Shown here in pieces: positions 48,003 through 56,460 of a stretch of 64,000 nt of DNA. Position 1 is the first letter of the stretch. Each line of letters starts with the position of its first letter. A program made the position numbers and the translations under genes. Source of the stretch: Clostridiisalibacter paucivorans DSM 22131. GTDB taxonomy: Bacteria > Bacillota > Clostridia > Tissierellales > Clostridiisalibacteraceae. Under the pieces are notes generated by a model. It was not told where the DNA came from and searched no databases. It saw only the letters and a list, made by a program, of their open reading frames with translations. Where the stretch lies: the NCBI RefSeq assembly GCF_000620125.1, contig NZ_JHVL01000004.1:62001-126000 (forward strand), given 5' to 3'.

Positions 48003-48260
48003 TTGAGTCATAATTATAAGTTTTTCCAAAATAAAAAATGTGAATATTTTCCATGTCATAAAGGTTTAAAGGAAGATGATTTTAATTGTTTATTCTGTTT
48101 CTGTCCATTATATGCCCTTAAAGATAAATGTGGCGGCAATTTCGACTATAAAGATGGCATTAAAGATTGTAGCAATTGTAATATCCCCCATAGTAAAAAG
48201 GGATATGACCATATAATGTCAAAAATAAAAGATGTCATAGCTCTTGGTAGTGAAAAATAA
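48003..48260 (+). CDS. Cysteine-rich small domain protein
   Basis: 85 residues, Cys pattern CEYFPC, CLFCFCPLYALKDKC and CSNCNIPH, matching the cysteine-rich small domain (PF04071) sometimes linked to cobalamin biosynthesis proteins. The TTG at 48003 is chosen from AGGAG 9 bases upstream; the first in-frame TTG at 47994 lies too close. Probably binds metal; role unknown. Confidence 0.82.
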   Translation: MSHNYKFFQNKKCEYFPCHKGLKEDDFNCLFCFCPLYALKDKCGGNFDYKDGIKDCSNCNIPHSKKGYDHIMSKIKDVIALGSEK

Positions 48261-48286
48261 GGTCTGATATATCAGACCTTATTTTT
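48253..48286. terminator. Bidirectional terminator
   Basis: Palindrome centred on GGTCTGATATATCAGACC with A and T flanks; serves the Cys-rich gene (+) and the rocB-like gene (-). Confidence 0.9.
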
Positions 48287-49943
48287 AATCTAAAAGTTTT
48301 TTTATAGCATTATAAGTTATATTGGGAACATTCTCAAAGGTATATTTCATATCTACCCTTTCTGTAATTTTATGACCATCCTTACCAAATGTACCTATAT
48401 TTACTACAGGAACATTTATTTCTAAAACATCATCAACATTATAAAAATATTTTGTCTTCCATGCAGGCATATTTTTACCAAGCTTATCTATACTTTCTAT
48501 ATCATCACTTAATGCCATAAAACTTGAGTCGGATATATAGGGATAAAACATACGAATCTTTATTGGGTTGTCACATTTTGACTGTACATAGTCTACTGAT
48601 TTTTCAACTGCATCTAATAATGATTTCTCTTTATTTGTCTTTCCTGTCATCTCTATTCTTGCAGAAAATGTAGAAGAAAAATATACTACTATTGCAGGCG
48701 ATTTATCTTTAGCCCATTTCCAGGCTTCCTCAATAACCCTTGTGCTAAATACCCTTAAATCTAACAATGGCTCATCTTTATTTAATTTTTCAGCAAAATT
48801 ATAGATATAATTAGTAAATTCCTCTCCATTTTCTTCTTTAAGCATATTATAAAATTCTTCCCAGGTATATACCCTTGTTTTCCATGGCAATTTTTTATAT
48901 TCTACTCCACTCATATCACAATATTTTTTGTAAGAATCATTAGTGTATTTTACTATATTATCAAATGCCTCTATTGCCTTTTTTTTGCTCACATTTATAA
49001 CATCTGCTGGAGACATACTATGGGTAAAAAAATTATAATATGAATATGCAGCTAATGACGTCTGTACAGTATATTTGTCTTTAAAATCTGACTGCTTCAA
49101 AGACATGGGAGGTATAGTTACTTCGCCCTGAGCTTCATCACATAAATCAGTATTCAGCTCCATTAATCTAGTAATCTCCGCCACTATAAGATTTGGATCT
49201 AAGCCACCATATGCTTGTCCCACATGGGTTTCTTTCCCTGTAACATAAAATGATGGTAATAACTTTCCTATACTTCCAAAATAAATATATCTATTAATAT
49301 CTTCTGATGTATATCCAGTAGAATAATCGGCATTTATACACGCTATATATTGAAAGTCTTCCTTTTCTTTTAATCTTTTAAACTCTTTTAATCCTGTTAT
49401 GATACCATGGGAATTATCTTCTTCATCACATTCAGCATAAGCAATTATATTACCGTCTAGTTCTTCAGGGTGTTTAGAAAAATATTCTATTAAATACATA
49501 TGTCCTGCTACCCCTGATTTCATATCTAAAGCTCCTCTTCCAAACATATATGCACCTGAACGAATATCTTCTTTCACTTCTTCACTTACATTTAGCTCAA
49601 TCAATTTTTCAGGTAATTCTTCAGGTGAAAATGCATAGTCCTTTATAGTACCAAAGTCATCTACTCCCACAGTATCTAAATGCCCTATTAGAATTATAGT
49701 CCTATTAGAATTACCTTTGGTACCCTTTACATATGCATAGGTACTATGTCTGTCTATTTCATCATTTTCTGTTTTTACCATCTTTACTCTGTCAGGATGC
49801 TCTTTAAAATAATTCAATGACATATAGTAATCATATATCTTTTGAGCACATTTACTCTCTCCCCCTGGCTCCCTTACTATACTAGGTATTTTTACTAATT
49901 GAGTAGTCAATTTTTTTATATCTTCATAACAATCTAAGTACAT
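48285..49943 (-). CDS. rocB: RocB-like M20-family peptidase
   Basis: 552 residues with LIGHLDTVGVDDFG, FGRGALDMKSGVAG and YAECDEEDNSHGI, the metal ligands of M20-type amidohydrolases (H and D, then E). Length and the PSIVREPGGE start are like the arginine utilization protein RocB rather than other M20 enzymes. No other arginine genes are in the window, so the substrate is uncertain. Confidence 0.88.
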   Translation of the reverse strand: MYLDCYEDIKKLTTQLVKIPSIVREPGGESKCAQKIYDYYMSLNYFKEHPDRVKMVKTENDEIDRHSTYAYVKGTKGNSNRTIILIGHLDTVGVDDFGTIKDYAFSPEELPEKLIELNVSEEVKEDIRSGAYMFGRGALDMKSGVAGHMYLIEYFSKHPEELDGNIIAYAECDEEDNSHGIITGLKEFKRLKEKEDFQYIACINADYSTGYTSEDINRYIYFGSIGKLLPSFYVTGKETHVGQAYGGLDPNLIVAEITRLMELNTDLCDEAQGEVTIPPMSLKQSDFKDKYTVQTSLAAYSYYNFFTHSMSPADVINVSKKKAIEAFDNIVKYTNDSYKKYCDMSGVEYKKLPWKTRVYTWEEFYNMLKEENGEEFTNYIYNFAEKLNKDEPLLDLRVFSTRVIEEAWKWAKDKSPAIVVYFSSTFSARIEMTGKTNKEKSLLDAVEKSVDYVQSKCDNPIKIRMFYPYISDSSFMALSDDIESIDKLGKNMPAWKTKYFYNVDDVLEINVPVVNIGTFGKDGHKITERVDMKYTFENVPNITYNAIKKLLD

Positions 49944-50171
49944 ATATGCTCCCCCTCATATAATAATATATTAAATTACACTTTTATATTTATTCTATAA
50001 ATATAATTGCTTTCCTGCTTTTATTTCCATAAAACATATTTGATTTGATTGGCATCATTACAATAATAGCCATATAATTTTATACATTTTAACTAAAACC
50101 TTCTATATCACTTTACATATTATATAAATAGTGTAAAATAGTTATGGAAATAAAAGAATAGGAGGATTTTT

Positions 50172-51017
50172 ATGACTGATAAAAAAAAGGGGATAATTCT
50201 TATATTGTTATCTGCTTTATTTTTTGCCATGATGGCAGCCACTGTTAAGGCTTTGGAAAATATCTCTGTAGTAGAAAAAATGTTTTTCAGAAATTTATTT
50301 GGGTTGTTTGTTGCTTCCTTTATACTATTTAGAAAAAAACAATCTCTAAAGGGAAACAATAAAAAGCTTTTATTACTCCGTAGTATTTTTGGGCTTATGG
50401 GAGTAGGACTATATTTTTATTCATTATCTTCTAAAATACCTTTGGCTAATGCTGTAATGCTGAATAAAATGTCTCCTTTTTTTGTAATAATTTTTTCATT
50501 TCTCTTCTTGAATGAAAAAATTAAAAAAACTCAGATTATTTCTCTTGTATTAGCTATCATTGGTGCTGGTTTTGTCATTAAACCACGACTGACATTGACA
50601 TTAGTCCCTTCATTATCAGCACTATTTTCTGCCCTCTTTGCAGGAGTGGCATACACTATCATAAGACATTTAAGGCATACTGATACATCTGAAATAATTG
50701 TTTTTTATTTTACTCTTTTATCTACAATAATAACTGGTCCCTTTGTTTTCTATGGAAATTTTGTTATGCCTACTGGCATTGAAATTCTACTACTATTTTT
50801 ATTAGGTTTATTTGCTACATTGGCTCAATTTTCAATGACCAATGCCTATAGATTTGCTCCAGCCGGTGAATTGTCCATATATACTTATAGTAATATAGTG
50901 TTTTCAACATTTATAGGCTTAACTATATGGGGTGAAATACCTGATAGCTTTAGCATATTAGGTGGAATAGCTATTATTGTAGCAGGCATCATTAACTATT
51001 ATTATGGAAAACAGTAA
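50172..51017 (+). CDS. DMT family (EamA) transporter
   Basis: 281 residues, ten predicted membrane helices in two EamA repeats (residues 1-140 and 145-280). N-terminal MTDKKKGIILILLSALFFAMMA and the paired VPSLSALFSALFAGVAYTIIR are typical. Likely exports amino acids or related metabolites; substrate not readable. ATG has AGGAGG upstream. Confidence 0.9.
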   Translation: MTDKKKGIILILLSALFFAMMAATVKALENISVVEKMFFRNLFGLFVASFILFRKKQSLKGNNKKLLLLRSIFGLMGVGLYFYSLSSKIPLANAVMLNKMSPFFVIIFSFLFLNEKIKKTQIISLVLAIIGAGFVIKPRLTLTLVPSLSALFSALFAGVAYTIIRHLRHTDTSEIIVFYFTLLSTIITGPFVFYGNFVMPTGIEILLLFLLGLFATLAQFSMTNAYRFAPAGELSIYTYSNIVFSTFIGLTIWGEIPDSFSILGGIAIIVAGIINYYYGKQ

Positions 51018-51030
51018 TAAATAATAATAT

Positions 51031-51070
51031 AAATAAAATATGGAAATCTTAAGATTTCCATATTTTATTT
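51031..51070. terminator. Bidirectional terminator
   Basis: Perfect 40-base palindrome (two 20-base arms) ending in T-rich tails on both sides; it separates the DMT gene (+) from the radical SAM gene (-). Confidence 0.9.
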
Positions 51071-52408
51071 ATCGTCTTCCTTCCACAATGAAGAAGCCGT
51101 TTCTGCCCATTGTTTTGATATCTCTATACATTTATTTGTCAAATCATTTACATCTTCTTTATCTATGGGTTGAGTAGAATATGCATTTACACTATTAACT
51201 ATCTTTCTCAATTCCTTAGGGTTATCCAATAATGGACAAGGTCTAAGATGATTTTTGTTAAATGGTTGATTAGACTTGTATGCTTTAAAAATAGGGGATT
51301 GTAGTCCTTCTAATAGACTTACATCCTTTATATTACAGTTTGAATAATGTATAAATGCACAAGGTTCTATATCTCCATTAGCATTTATGTGTAAATAATT
51401 TTTCCCACCTGCTATACAGCCATTTACATATTCTCCATCATTCCAAAAATCCAATACAAATATGGGTTTATTGCTTCTAAATTCTCTAACTTTGTGATAC
51501 ATATATTCCCGCTGTTCTGGTTGAGCTAATAAATCCAATACAGCATCTTTTCCAATAGGTATATATGTAAAATACCATCCAAACATACACCCCTTGTCTA
51601 TCAAAAAGTCTATATATCTAGAAGAACCTATTTCATCAGTATTGTATTTATGGTAGCATGTAGAAAATCCAAATATTACACCCTTTTCCTTTAATAATTC
51701 CATAGCTTTTACCACATTATTAAAGGTGCCCTTTCCCCTTCGCATATCGGTTTTTTCTTCAAAACCTTCTACACTTATAGCCAATGCAAAATTCCCCACC
51801 TCTGCTAATTCATCTGCAAACTCTTCATCTACCAATGTTCCATTGGTAAACGCCATAAACATACAGTCATTATGTATTCTAGCTAACTCAAGCAAGTCTT
51901 TTTTCCTCGTCAAAGGCTCTCCTCCTGAAAATATGTACATATAAATGCCTAATTTTTTGCCTTGTTTTACAATATTATTTAATAGCTCTTTTGATAAATA
52001 ATCTGTCTTTTCATATTCACTAGCCCAACACCCTGTACACTTTAAATTACAAGCACTGGTGGGATCCATCAGTATAGCCCAAGGAATATTGCATCCATAC
52101 TCTTCTTGTAGCCTTTCTTTCATAGGTATTCCACTAATAACAGAGTTCAAAAAAAAGTTTGTTAAAAACTTTTTTCTAACTTTAGGGTTAATGTCATTAA
52201 AAAATCTTTCTATCAATTTATACCAGTTGCTATTTTTGTCATTACAAATGTTCTTAAATACTTTAACTGCATTTTTATGTCTTTCTAACTCTACCAATTT
52301 ATCTGCCCAATTCAAAGCTTTTTCCAGATTTTCCATGGGATTTTTTTCAATATATCCTAATCCCTCTTCAATAACCATGGAACTCAACAATTTTTTTGCA
52401 GATTTCAT
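51065..52408 (-). CDS. Radical SAM/SPASM-like enzyme
   Basis: 447 residues. After a ~110-residue N-terminal helical region comes PTSACNLKCTGCWASEY (CX3CX2C), then FSGGEPLTRKKDLLELA. The C-terminal part has further cysteines (NGCIAGGKNYLHINANGDIEPCAFIHYSNC, RPCPLL), an auxiliary-cluster-like SPASM pattern. Likely modifies a peptide or small molecule; target unknown. The TetR gene lies 68 bases upstream on the same strand and may control it. Confidence 0.9.
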   Translation of the reverse strand: MKSAKKLLSSMVIEEGLGYIEKNPMENLEKALNWADKLVELERHKNAVKVFKNICNDKNSNWYKLIERFFNDINPKVRKKFLTNFFLNSVISGIPMKERLQEEYGCNIPWAILMDPTSACNLKCTGCWASEYEKTDYLSKELLNNIVKQGKKLGIYMYIFSGGEPLTRKKDLLELARIHNDCMFMAFTNGTLVDEEFADELAEVGNFALAISVEGFEEKTDMRRGKGTFNNVVKAMELLKEKGVIFGFSTCYHKYNTDEIGSSRYIDFLIDKGCMFGWYFTYIPIGKDAVLDLLAQPEQREYMYHKVREFRSNKPIFVLDFWNDGEYVNGCIAGGKNYLHINANGDIEPCAFIHYSNCNIKDVSLLEGLQSPIFKAYKSNQPFNKNHLRPCPLLDNPKELRKIVNSVNAYSTQPIDKEDVNDLTNKCIEISKQWAETASSLWKEDDK

Positions 52409-52476
52409 TATAATCCCCCTTTATTAAATCCTATTAATTTTTTATTGACACCTTTGTCTAAAAAAAGTTAAAAAAA

Positions 52477-53070
52477 TTAATTTTTCTTTAATCCATTGAT
52501 TAAAGTCTTTATAGATAATATATACTTATCCAAATCAATATTACTATTCCAGAACCTTTGAAGTGCTGAAGATTCTATCATAGCATACAATATTAAAGAC
52601 ATGGTCTCAGCATCTACATCTTTTATTTCCCCCTCTTCTTTAGCCTTTATTAATAAAGATTTAAATATATGTCTTAGCTCTTTTATATGTACTCTTAAAC
52701 TATCTTCTATTTCATTTTGCTCTCTTCTCAATATTAACCATAACTCAATAAATATTATCATAATACCGTCTCTACTTTTATCATTCACTACTGTAGATAC
52801 AAGTTCACTAATTTTATCTATATAATTTAATTCTTCATTATTAAGTATATTCTCATACTCTTCTTTAAATGCTTTTATTCCCTTTTTTACAACATAATAA
52901 AATATTTCATCCTTATTTTTAAAATATTGATATAAAGTAGTTCTCCCCATACCACACCGTTTAGCTATATTAGAAAAACGTGTCTTATGGTATCCCTTAT
53001 CAATAAATACATATAAAGCATTTTGAACAATTTCTTGTCTTTTTAAATTATAATCAATTATCTTGGGCAT
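52477..53070 (-). CDS. TetR family transcriptional regulator
   Basis: 197 residues. The N-terminal helix-turn-helix (residues about 8-55) has IVQNALYVFIDKGYHKTRFSNIAKRCGMGRTTLYQYFKNKDEIFY, the standard TetR motif. The C-terminal ligand-binding part is helical. Probably represses the radical SAM gene just downstream, or itself. Confidence 0.93.
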   Translation of the reverse strand: MPKIIDYNLKRQEIVQNALYVFIDKGYHKTRFSNIAKRCGMGRTTLYQYFKNKDEIFYYVVKKGIKAFKEEYENILNNEELNYIDKISELVSTVVNDKSRDGIMIIFIELWLILRREQNEIEDSLRVHIKELRHIFKSLLIKAKEEGEIKDVDAETMSLILYAMIESSALQRFWNSNIDLDKYILSIKTLINGLKKN

Positions 53071-53184
53071 TTTTTTCTTCCTTTATATATATGTATATTT
53101 ATTTCAATTTTATTTTATCACTTCCCTATCTTTTGTCAACAAACTATAATCTTCGACAAAAAATAGGGAAATATTTTTTAATTA

Positions 53185-54354
53185 TTATGGTTTTATTTTC
53201 ATTATTTTCATATTATTCAATGCATCATCTACTAATGATTCTATATCTAAACTTTTTTCTGAATCCTCTATATCTTCTAATTTAGGTCTCGTTACAGGGT
53301 GTTTAGGTAAAAATACTGTGCAACAATCCTCATAGGGTAATATTGAAGTTTCATATGTTTCTATATCATGGGATATATCCATTATTTGGGTTTTATCCAT
53401 TCCAATTAATGGCCGGAAAATAGGCATATGAACTATTGAATTAGTAACATTTAAAGATTTTATAGTCTGACTAGCCACCTGCCCGAGACTTTCTCCTGTC
53501 ACTAATGCATCTATGCCTTCCCTTTCTGCTACCCTTTCTGCTATTCTCATCATAAATCTTCTTGAAATAAGAGTCATTTCATCTTCAGGACAGTTTTTAT
53601 TTATTTCCTTTTGTATATTTAGCAAATTAATAGAATATAAATTAAACTCTCCACAATATCTTGCTATTATACTTCCTAAAGCCTTTACCTTTTCTTCTGC
53701 TCTTTCACTGGTAAAGGGATAACTATGATAGTGAATAGCATCTATCTTTACTCCCCTTTTTGCTATCATAAAACCTGCTACTGGACTATCAATGCCTCCT
53801 GAAAGTAAAAGAAGACCTCTACCATTGGTTCCTATAGGTAATCCCCCATAGGCCTTTATCTTTTCGGTATATAAATATACTTTATCTCTTATATCTATAT
53901 ACAAATACATATCTGGATTATGGACATCCACTTTTAAATCATCCACATTTTTTAGTATCTCTCCTCCTAATAACTTAGCTACATCCATAGATTTAATAGG
54001 AAATTTTTTATCTGCTCTTTTTACCTTAACTTTAAATGTTTTGAATCCCTTTTCTTTTATAATATCCTTTACTACCTTCACTGAAGCATTTTTTATTATA
54101 TCTATATCTTTATCTACTCTATATGCAGGATTTATGTGAACTATTCCAAATACTTTTACCAGTCTTTTTATTACATTGTCCATATTAATTTCATCTACTT
54201 CTACATAGGCTTTTCCCAGTTCTCTATATACCCTTGCCTTTCCTAAATCCTTTATAGAATTTTTTATATGTTTTATTAATTCTTTTTCGAAATAACCTCT
54301 ATTACCTCCCTTAAGCACTATTTCTCCAAAGCTAATACTTATTACTCTATCCAT
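53185..54354 (-). CDS. thiI: tRNA sulfurtransferase (4-thiouridine synthase)
   Basis: Makes 4-thiouridine at position 8 of tRNA and can supply sulfur for thiamine. 389 residues: N-terminal ferredoxin-like and THUMP region (about 60-165) and a PP-loop AANH domain with LLLSGGIDSPVAGFM (about 183-197). The C-terminal rhodanese domain of the Escherichia coli enzyme is missing, as usual in Firmicutes, where a NifS-type desulfurase donates sulfur. ATG at 54354 has AAGGAG 8 bases upstream. The nifS gene lies 13 bases upstream and is co-transcribed. Confidence 0.95.
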   Translation of the reverse strand: MDRVISISFGEIVLKGGNRGYFEKELIKHIKNSIKDLGKARVYRELGKAYVEVDEINMDNVIKRLVKVFGIVHINPAYRVDKDIDIIKNASVKVVKDIIKEKGFKTFKVKVKRADKKFPIKSMDVAKLLGGEILKNVDDLKVDVHNPDMYLYIDIRDKVYLYTEKIKAYGGLPIGTNGRGLLLLSGGIDSPVAGFMIAKRGVKIDAIHYHSYPFTSERAEEKVKALGSIIARYCGEFNLYSINLLNIQKEINKNCPEDEMTLISRRFMMRIAERVAEREGIDALVTGESLGQVASQTIKSLNVTNSIVHMPIFRPLIGMDKTQIMDISHDIETYETSILPYEDCCTVFLPKHPVTRPKLEDIEDSEKSLDIESLVDDALNNMKIMKIKP

Positions 54355-54367
54355 CAAATTCTCTCCT

Positions 54368-55525
54368 TTATCTCATAGTTATTTGTCTTATGTCTTCTAC
54401 TGATTCTTTTAATTTATCTATAGTATAATCTATATCCTTCTCAGTATTAAATTGACTAAAACTAAATCTTATAGCACCTTCTATTTTTTTCATATCTAGT
54501 CCCATTGCCCTAAGTACATGACTCCCTCTCTTACCCTTTGATGAACACGCTGAACCAGTAGATACATAAATGCCCTGTTGCTCCAGATAGTGTAAAAGTA
54601 CTTCTCCCCTTATTCCATTAAAGGATATATTTACTATATGTGGAGCACTATTATCATCAATAAATCCATTTATATTTATGTTTTTTATTTCAGATAATGC
54701 CTTTTCAATAAAATACTTCTTTATTTTTTTCATTTTCATGATATGAGTATCAAAACTATCTTTTATAATATCTACAGCCTTACCTAACCCTACTATCCCT
54801 GGAGTATTTTCCGTACCCGATCTTATTCCCCATTCTTGATTTCCTCCATAAATCATAGGATTTAAATTTAGCCCTTTTTTTATATAAAGTCCTCCTATTC
54901 CCTTTGGACCATGAATCTTATGTCCACTAAAAGAAAGAGTATCTATATTTAAAGTTTTTGGATATAATTCTATCTTTCCAAATCCTTGAACAGCATCAAC
55001 ATGAAATTTTATGCTTTCCTTTTTTCTCTTTATTATATCACTAATATATTTTAATGGTTGTATAGTCCCTACTTCGTTATTTACAGCCATTACAGATATC
55101 AATATTGTTTCATCAGTTATGCTATTTTCCAACTGTCTCAAATCTATAAGACCATTTTTATCCACTTTTAAATATGTTACTTTATATCCATTAGATTCAT
55201 ACTTTTTAAAAACATTTAACACAGATGGATGTTCTATATGGGAAGTTATTATATGTTTTCCCTGTTTAGAAAATCTATTTATTATACCTTGAATAGCTAT
55301 ATTATTGCTCTCTGTCCCCCCAGATGTAAAATATATCTCATCACTTTTTACTTTCAAAAATTCTGATATTATTTTTCTAGACTCTTTAATCTTCTTTTCT
55401 GCATTCAATCCCATCCTGTGAAGAGATGATGGATTCCCAAAACATTTAAATTGCATATAATTCATAGCATCAATTACTTCTTCTCTAGGTTTAGTAGTAG
55501 CACTATTATCTAAATAAACTTCCAT
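54368..55525 (-). CDS. nifS: Cysteine desulfurase (NifS/IscS type)
   Basis: PLP enzyme that takes sulfur from cysteine. 385 residues: YLDNSATTKP start, HVDAVQGFGK, PLP lysine in SFSGHKIHGPKGIGG (about K203) and the active Cys in GSACSSKGKRGSHVL (about C327). ATG at 55525 has AGAGGTG 6 bases upstream; the GTG at 55534 is inside it. Its position before thiI suggests it serves tRNA thiolation. Confidence 0.95.
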   Translation of the reverse strand: MEVYLDNSATTKPREEVIDAMNYMQFKCFGNPSSLHRMGLNAEKKIKESRKIISEFLKVKSDEIYFTSGGTESNNIAIQGIINRFSKQGKHIITSHIEHPSVLNVFKKYESNGYKVTYLKVDKNGLIDLRQLENSITDETILISVMAVNNEVGTIQPLKYISDIIKRKKESIKFHVDAVQGFGKIELYPKTLNIDTLSFSGHKIHGPKGIGGLYIKKGLNLNPMIYGGNQEWGIRSGTENTPGIVGLGKAVDIIKDSFDTHIMKMKKIKKYFIEKALSEIKNININGFIDDNSAPHIVNISFNGIRGEVLLHYLEQQGIYVSTGSACSSKGKRGSHVLRAMGLDMKKIEGAIRFSFSQFNTEKDIDYTIDKLKESVEDIRQITMR

Positions 55526-55547
55526 TTTTTTCACCTCTATTTCTAGA

Positions 55548-56159
55548 CTAAAAGCCTAATTTTTCATTTACCAATAAAATTTTTATTTCTATAGTTTTAG
55601 GACATTTCTCTACTATTACTGTTACATTGCACATCCTATCTTTCGATTGGCAATCATTACAAACTCCAGTATACCTACAAGGAGTATTCAAATCCAGTCT
55701 CTCTGCATTCTTTGGACATGCCTCCTCTTTTATCCTCTTTATAGCATCCTCTAGATTTGAAGTTATTTTATTCATACCTGCAATTATATATACTTTATTA
55801 TGACCATAAAACATAGATGACACCCTATTTCCAACTCCATCTATATTTACAAGTTTCCCATCCTCTGTTATAGCATTAGTACTTGTAATATATATTGTTG
55901 CGTTAGAAGCATTAATCCTTTCAGCATTTCTCTTATCTGGTGCAACCTTCCAATGCCAATATACTTCATTATTTCTATTTTTAAGCTCATCATAAATACC
56001 CGATTGTTCAATAGTCATAGAACCACCAAACCCTATTGAATCTTCAGAAGATATCTCTGATAATACTTTTTTCTTTACATCATCTAGACTTTCAAAAAAA
56101 CTTACATTAAAACCATTTTTATTTAATCTATCCATCGTATCTTTTATTGTATCACTCAT
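55548..56159 (-). CDS. LUD domain (lactate-utilization type) protein
   Basis: 203 residues. The LUD domain has GFGGSMTIEQSGIYDELKNRN and TGVCNDCQSKDRMCN, a Cys group near the C-terminus that may bind a cluster. Single LUD proteins without LutA/LutB are common and uncharacterised. It lies 22 bases before nifS on the same strand; this LUD-nifS-thiI order is recurrent in Clostridia by my recollection, but the functional link is unknown. Confidence 0.85.
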   Translation of the reverse strand: MSDTIKDTMDRLNKNGFNVSFFESLDDVKKKVLSEISSEDSIGFGGSMTIEQSGIYDELKNRNNEVYWHWKVAPDKRNAERINASNATIYITSTNAITEDGKLVNIDGVGNRVSSMFYGHNKVYIIAGMNKITSNLEDAIKRIKEEACPKNAERLDLNTPCRYTGVCNDCQSKDRMCNVTVIVEKCPKTIEIKILLVNEKLGF

Positions 56160-56290
56160 AATATCTACCTCCCATTTTCAAACTATATTATTATTATATA
56201 TAAAAAATTATAAACAATAAAGTAAACTTCATATATCCATTGATAATATGCTAATTAAATAATATTTAAATTTTATTTTTGAAAAACCCC

Positions 56291-56319
56291 TTGATTGTTC
56301 TGTCGTTTTTTGTTATAAT
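56291..56319 (+). promoter_or_regulatory. Predicted sigma-A promoter of the candidate small RNA
   Basis: Plus strand: -35 TTGATT (56291-56296), exact 17-base spacer, perfect -10 TATAAT (56314-56319). No coding gene follows on the plus strand. Confidence 0.75.
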
Positions 56320-56325
56320 CTGTAA

Positions 56326-56450
56326 TGGTTATCCCCCTGGTAACCTCAAAAATCTCTATTCCCAATACCCCTTTTGAACGGTTTTATAATCGTGTATATC
56401 TAATATTAGATGTACAAAACAAAAAAAGGCCACCGAGGCCTTTTTTTGTT
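56326..56450 (+). ncRNA. Candidate trans-acting small RNA with C-rich loops
   Basis: No reading frame starts after the promoter. From about 56326 the transcript would fold as: a hairpin GGTTA / TAACC whose loop is TCCCCCTGG; an unpaired part with ATTCCC and ATACCCC; a hairpin ACGGTT / AATCGT; a hairpin with TATCTAA / TTAGATG; and the strong terminator at 56411-56457. C-rich unpaired stretches can pair with AGGAGG-type ribosome sites, as in Firmicutes small RNAs such as RsaE/RoxS. It matches no family I know. Confidence 0.6.
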
Positions 56451-56457
56451 TTGTACA
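56411..56457. terminator. Strong bidirectional terminator
   Basis: Perfect 21-bp inverted repeat with loop ACCGA; the inner stem is AAAAAAAGGCC / GGCCTTTTTTT, so both strands end in U runs. It ends the candidate small RNA (+) and the 5'-nucleotidase gene (-). Confidence 0.92.
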
Positions 56458-56460
56458 AAT

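Noticed and set aside
56160-56290. Possible additional RNA upstream of the small RNA promoter
   Set aside because: The stretch is AT-rich with no promoter or structure.
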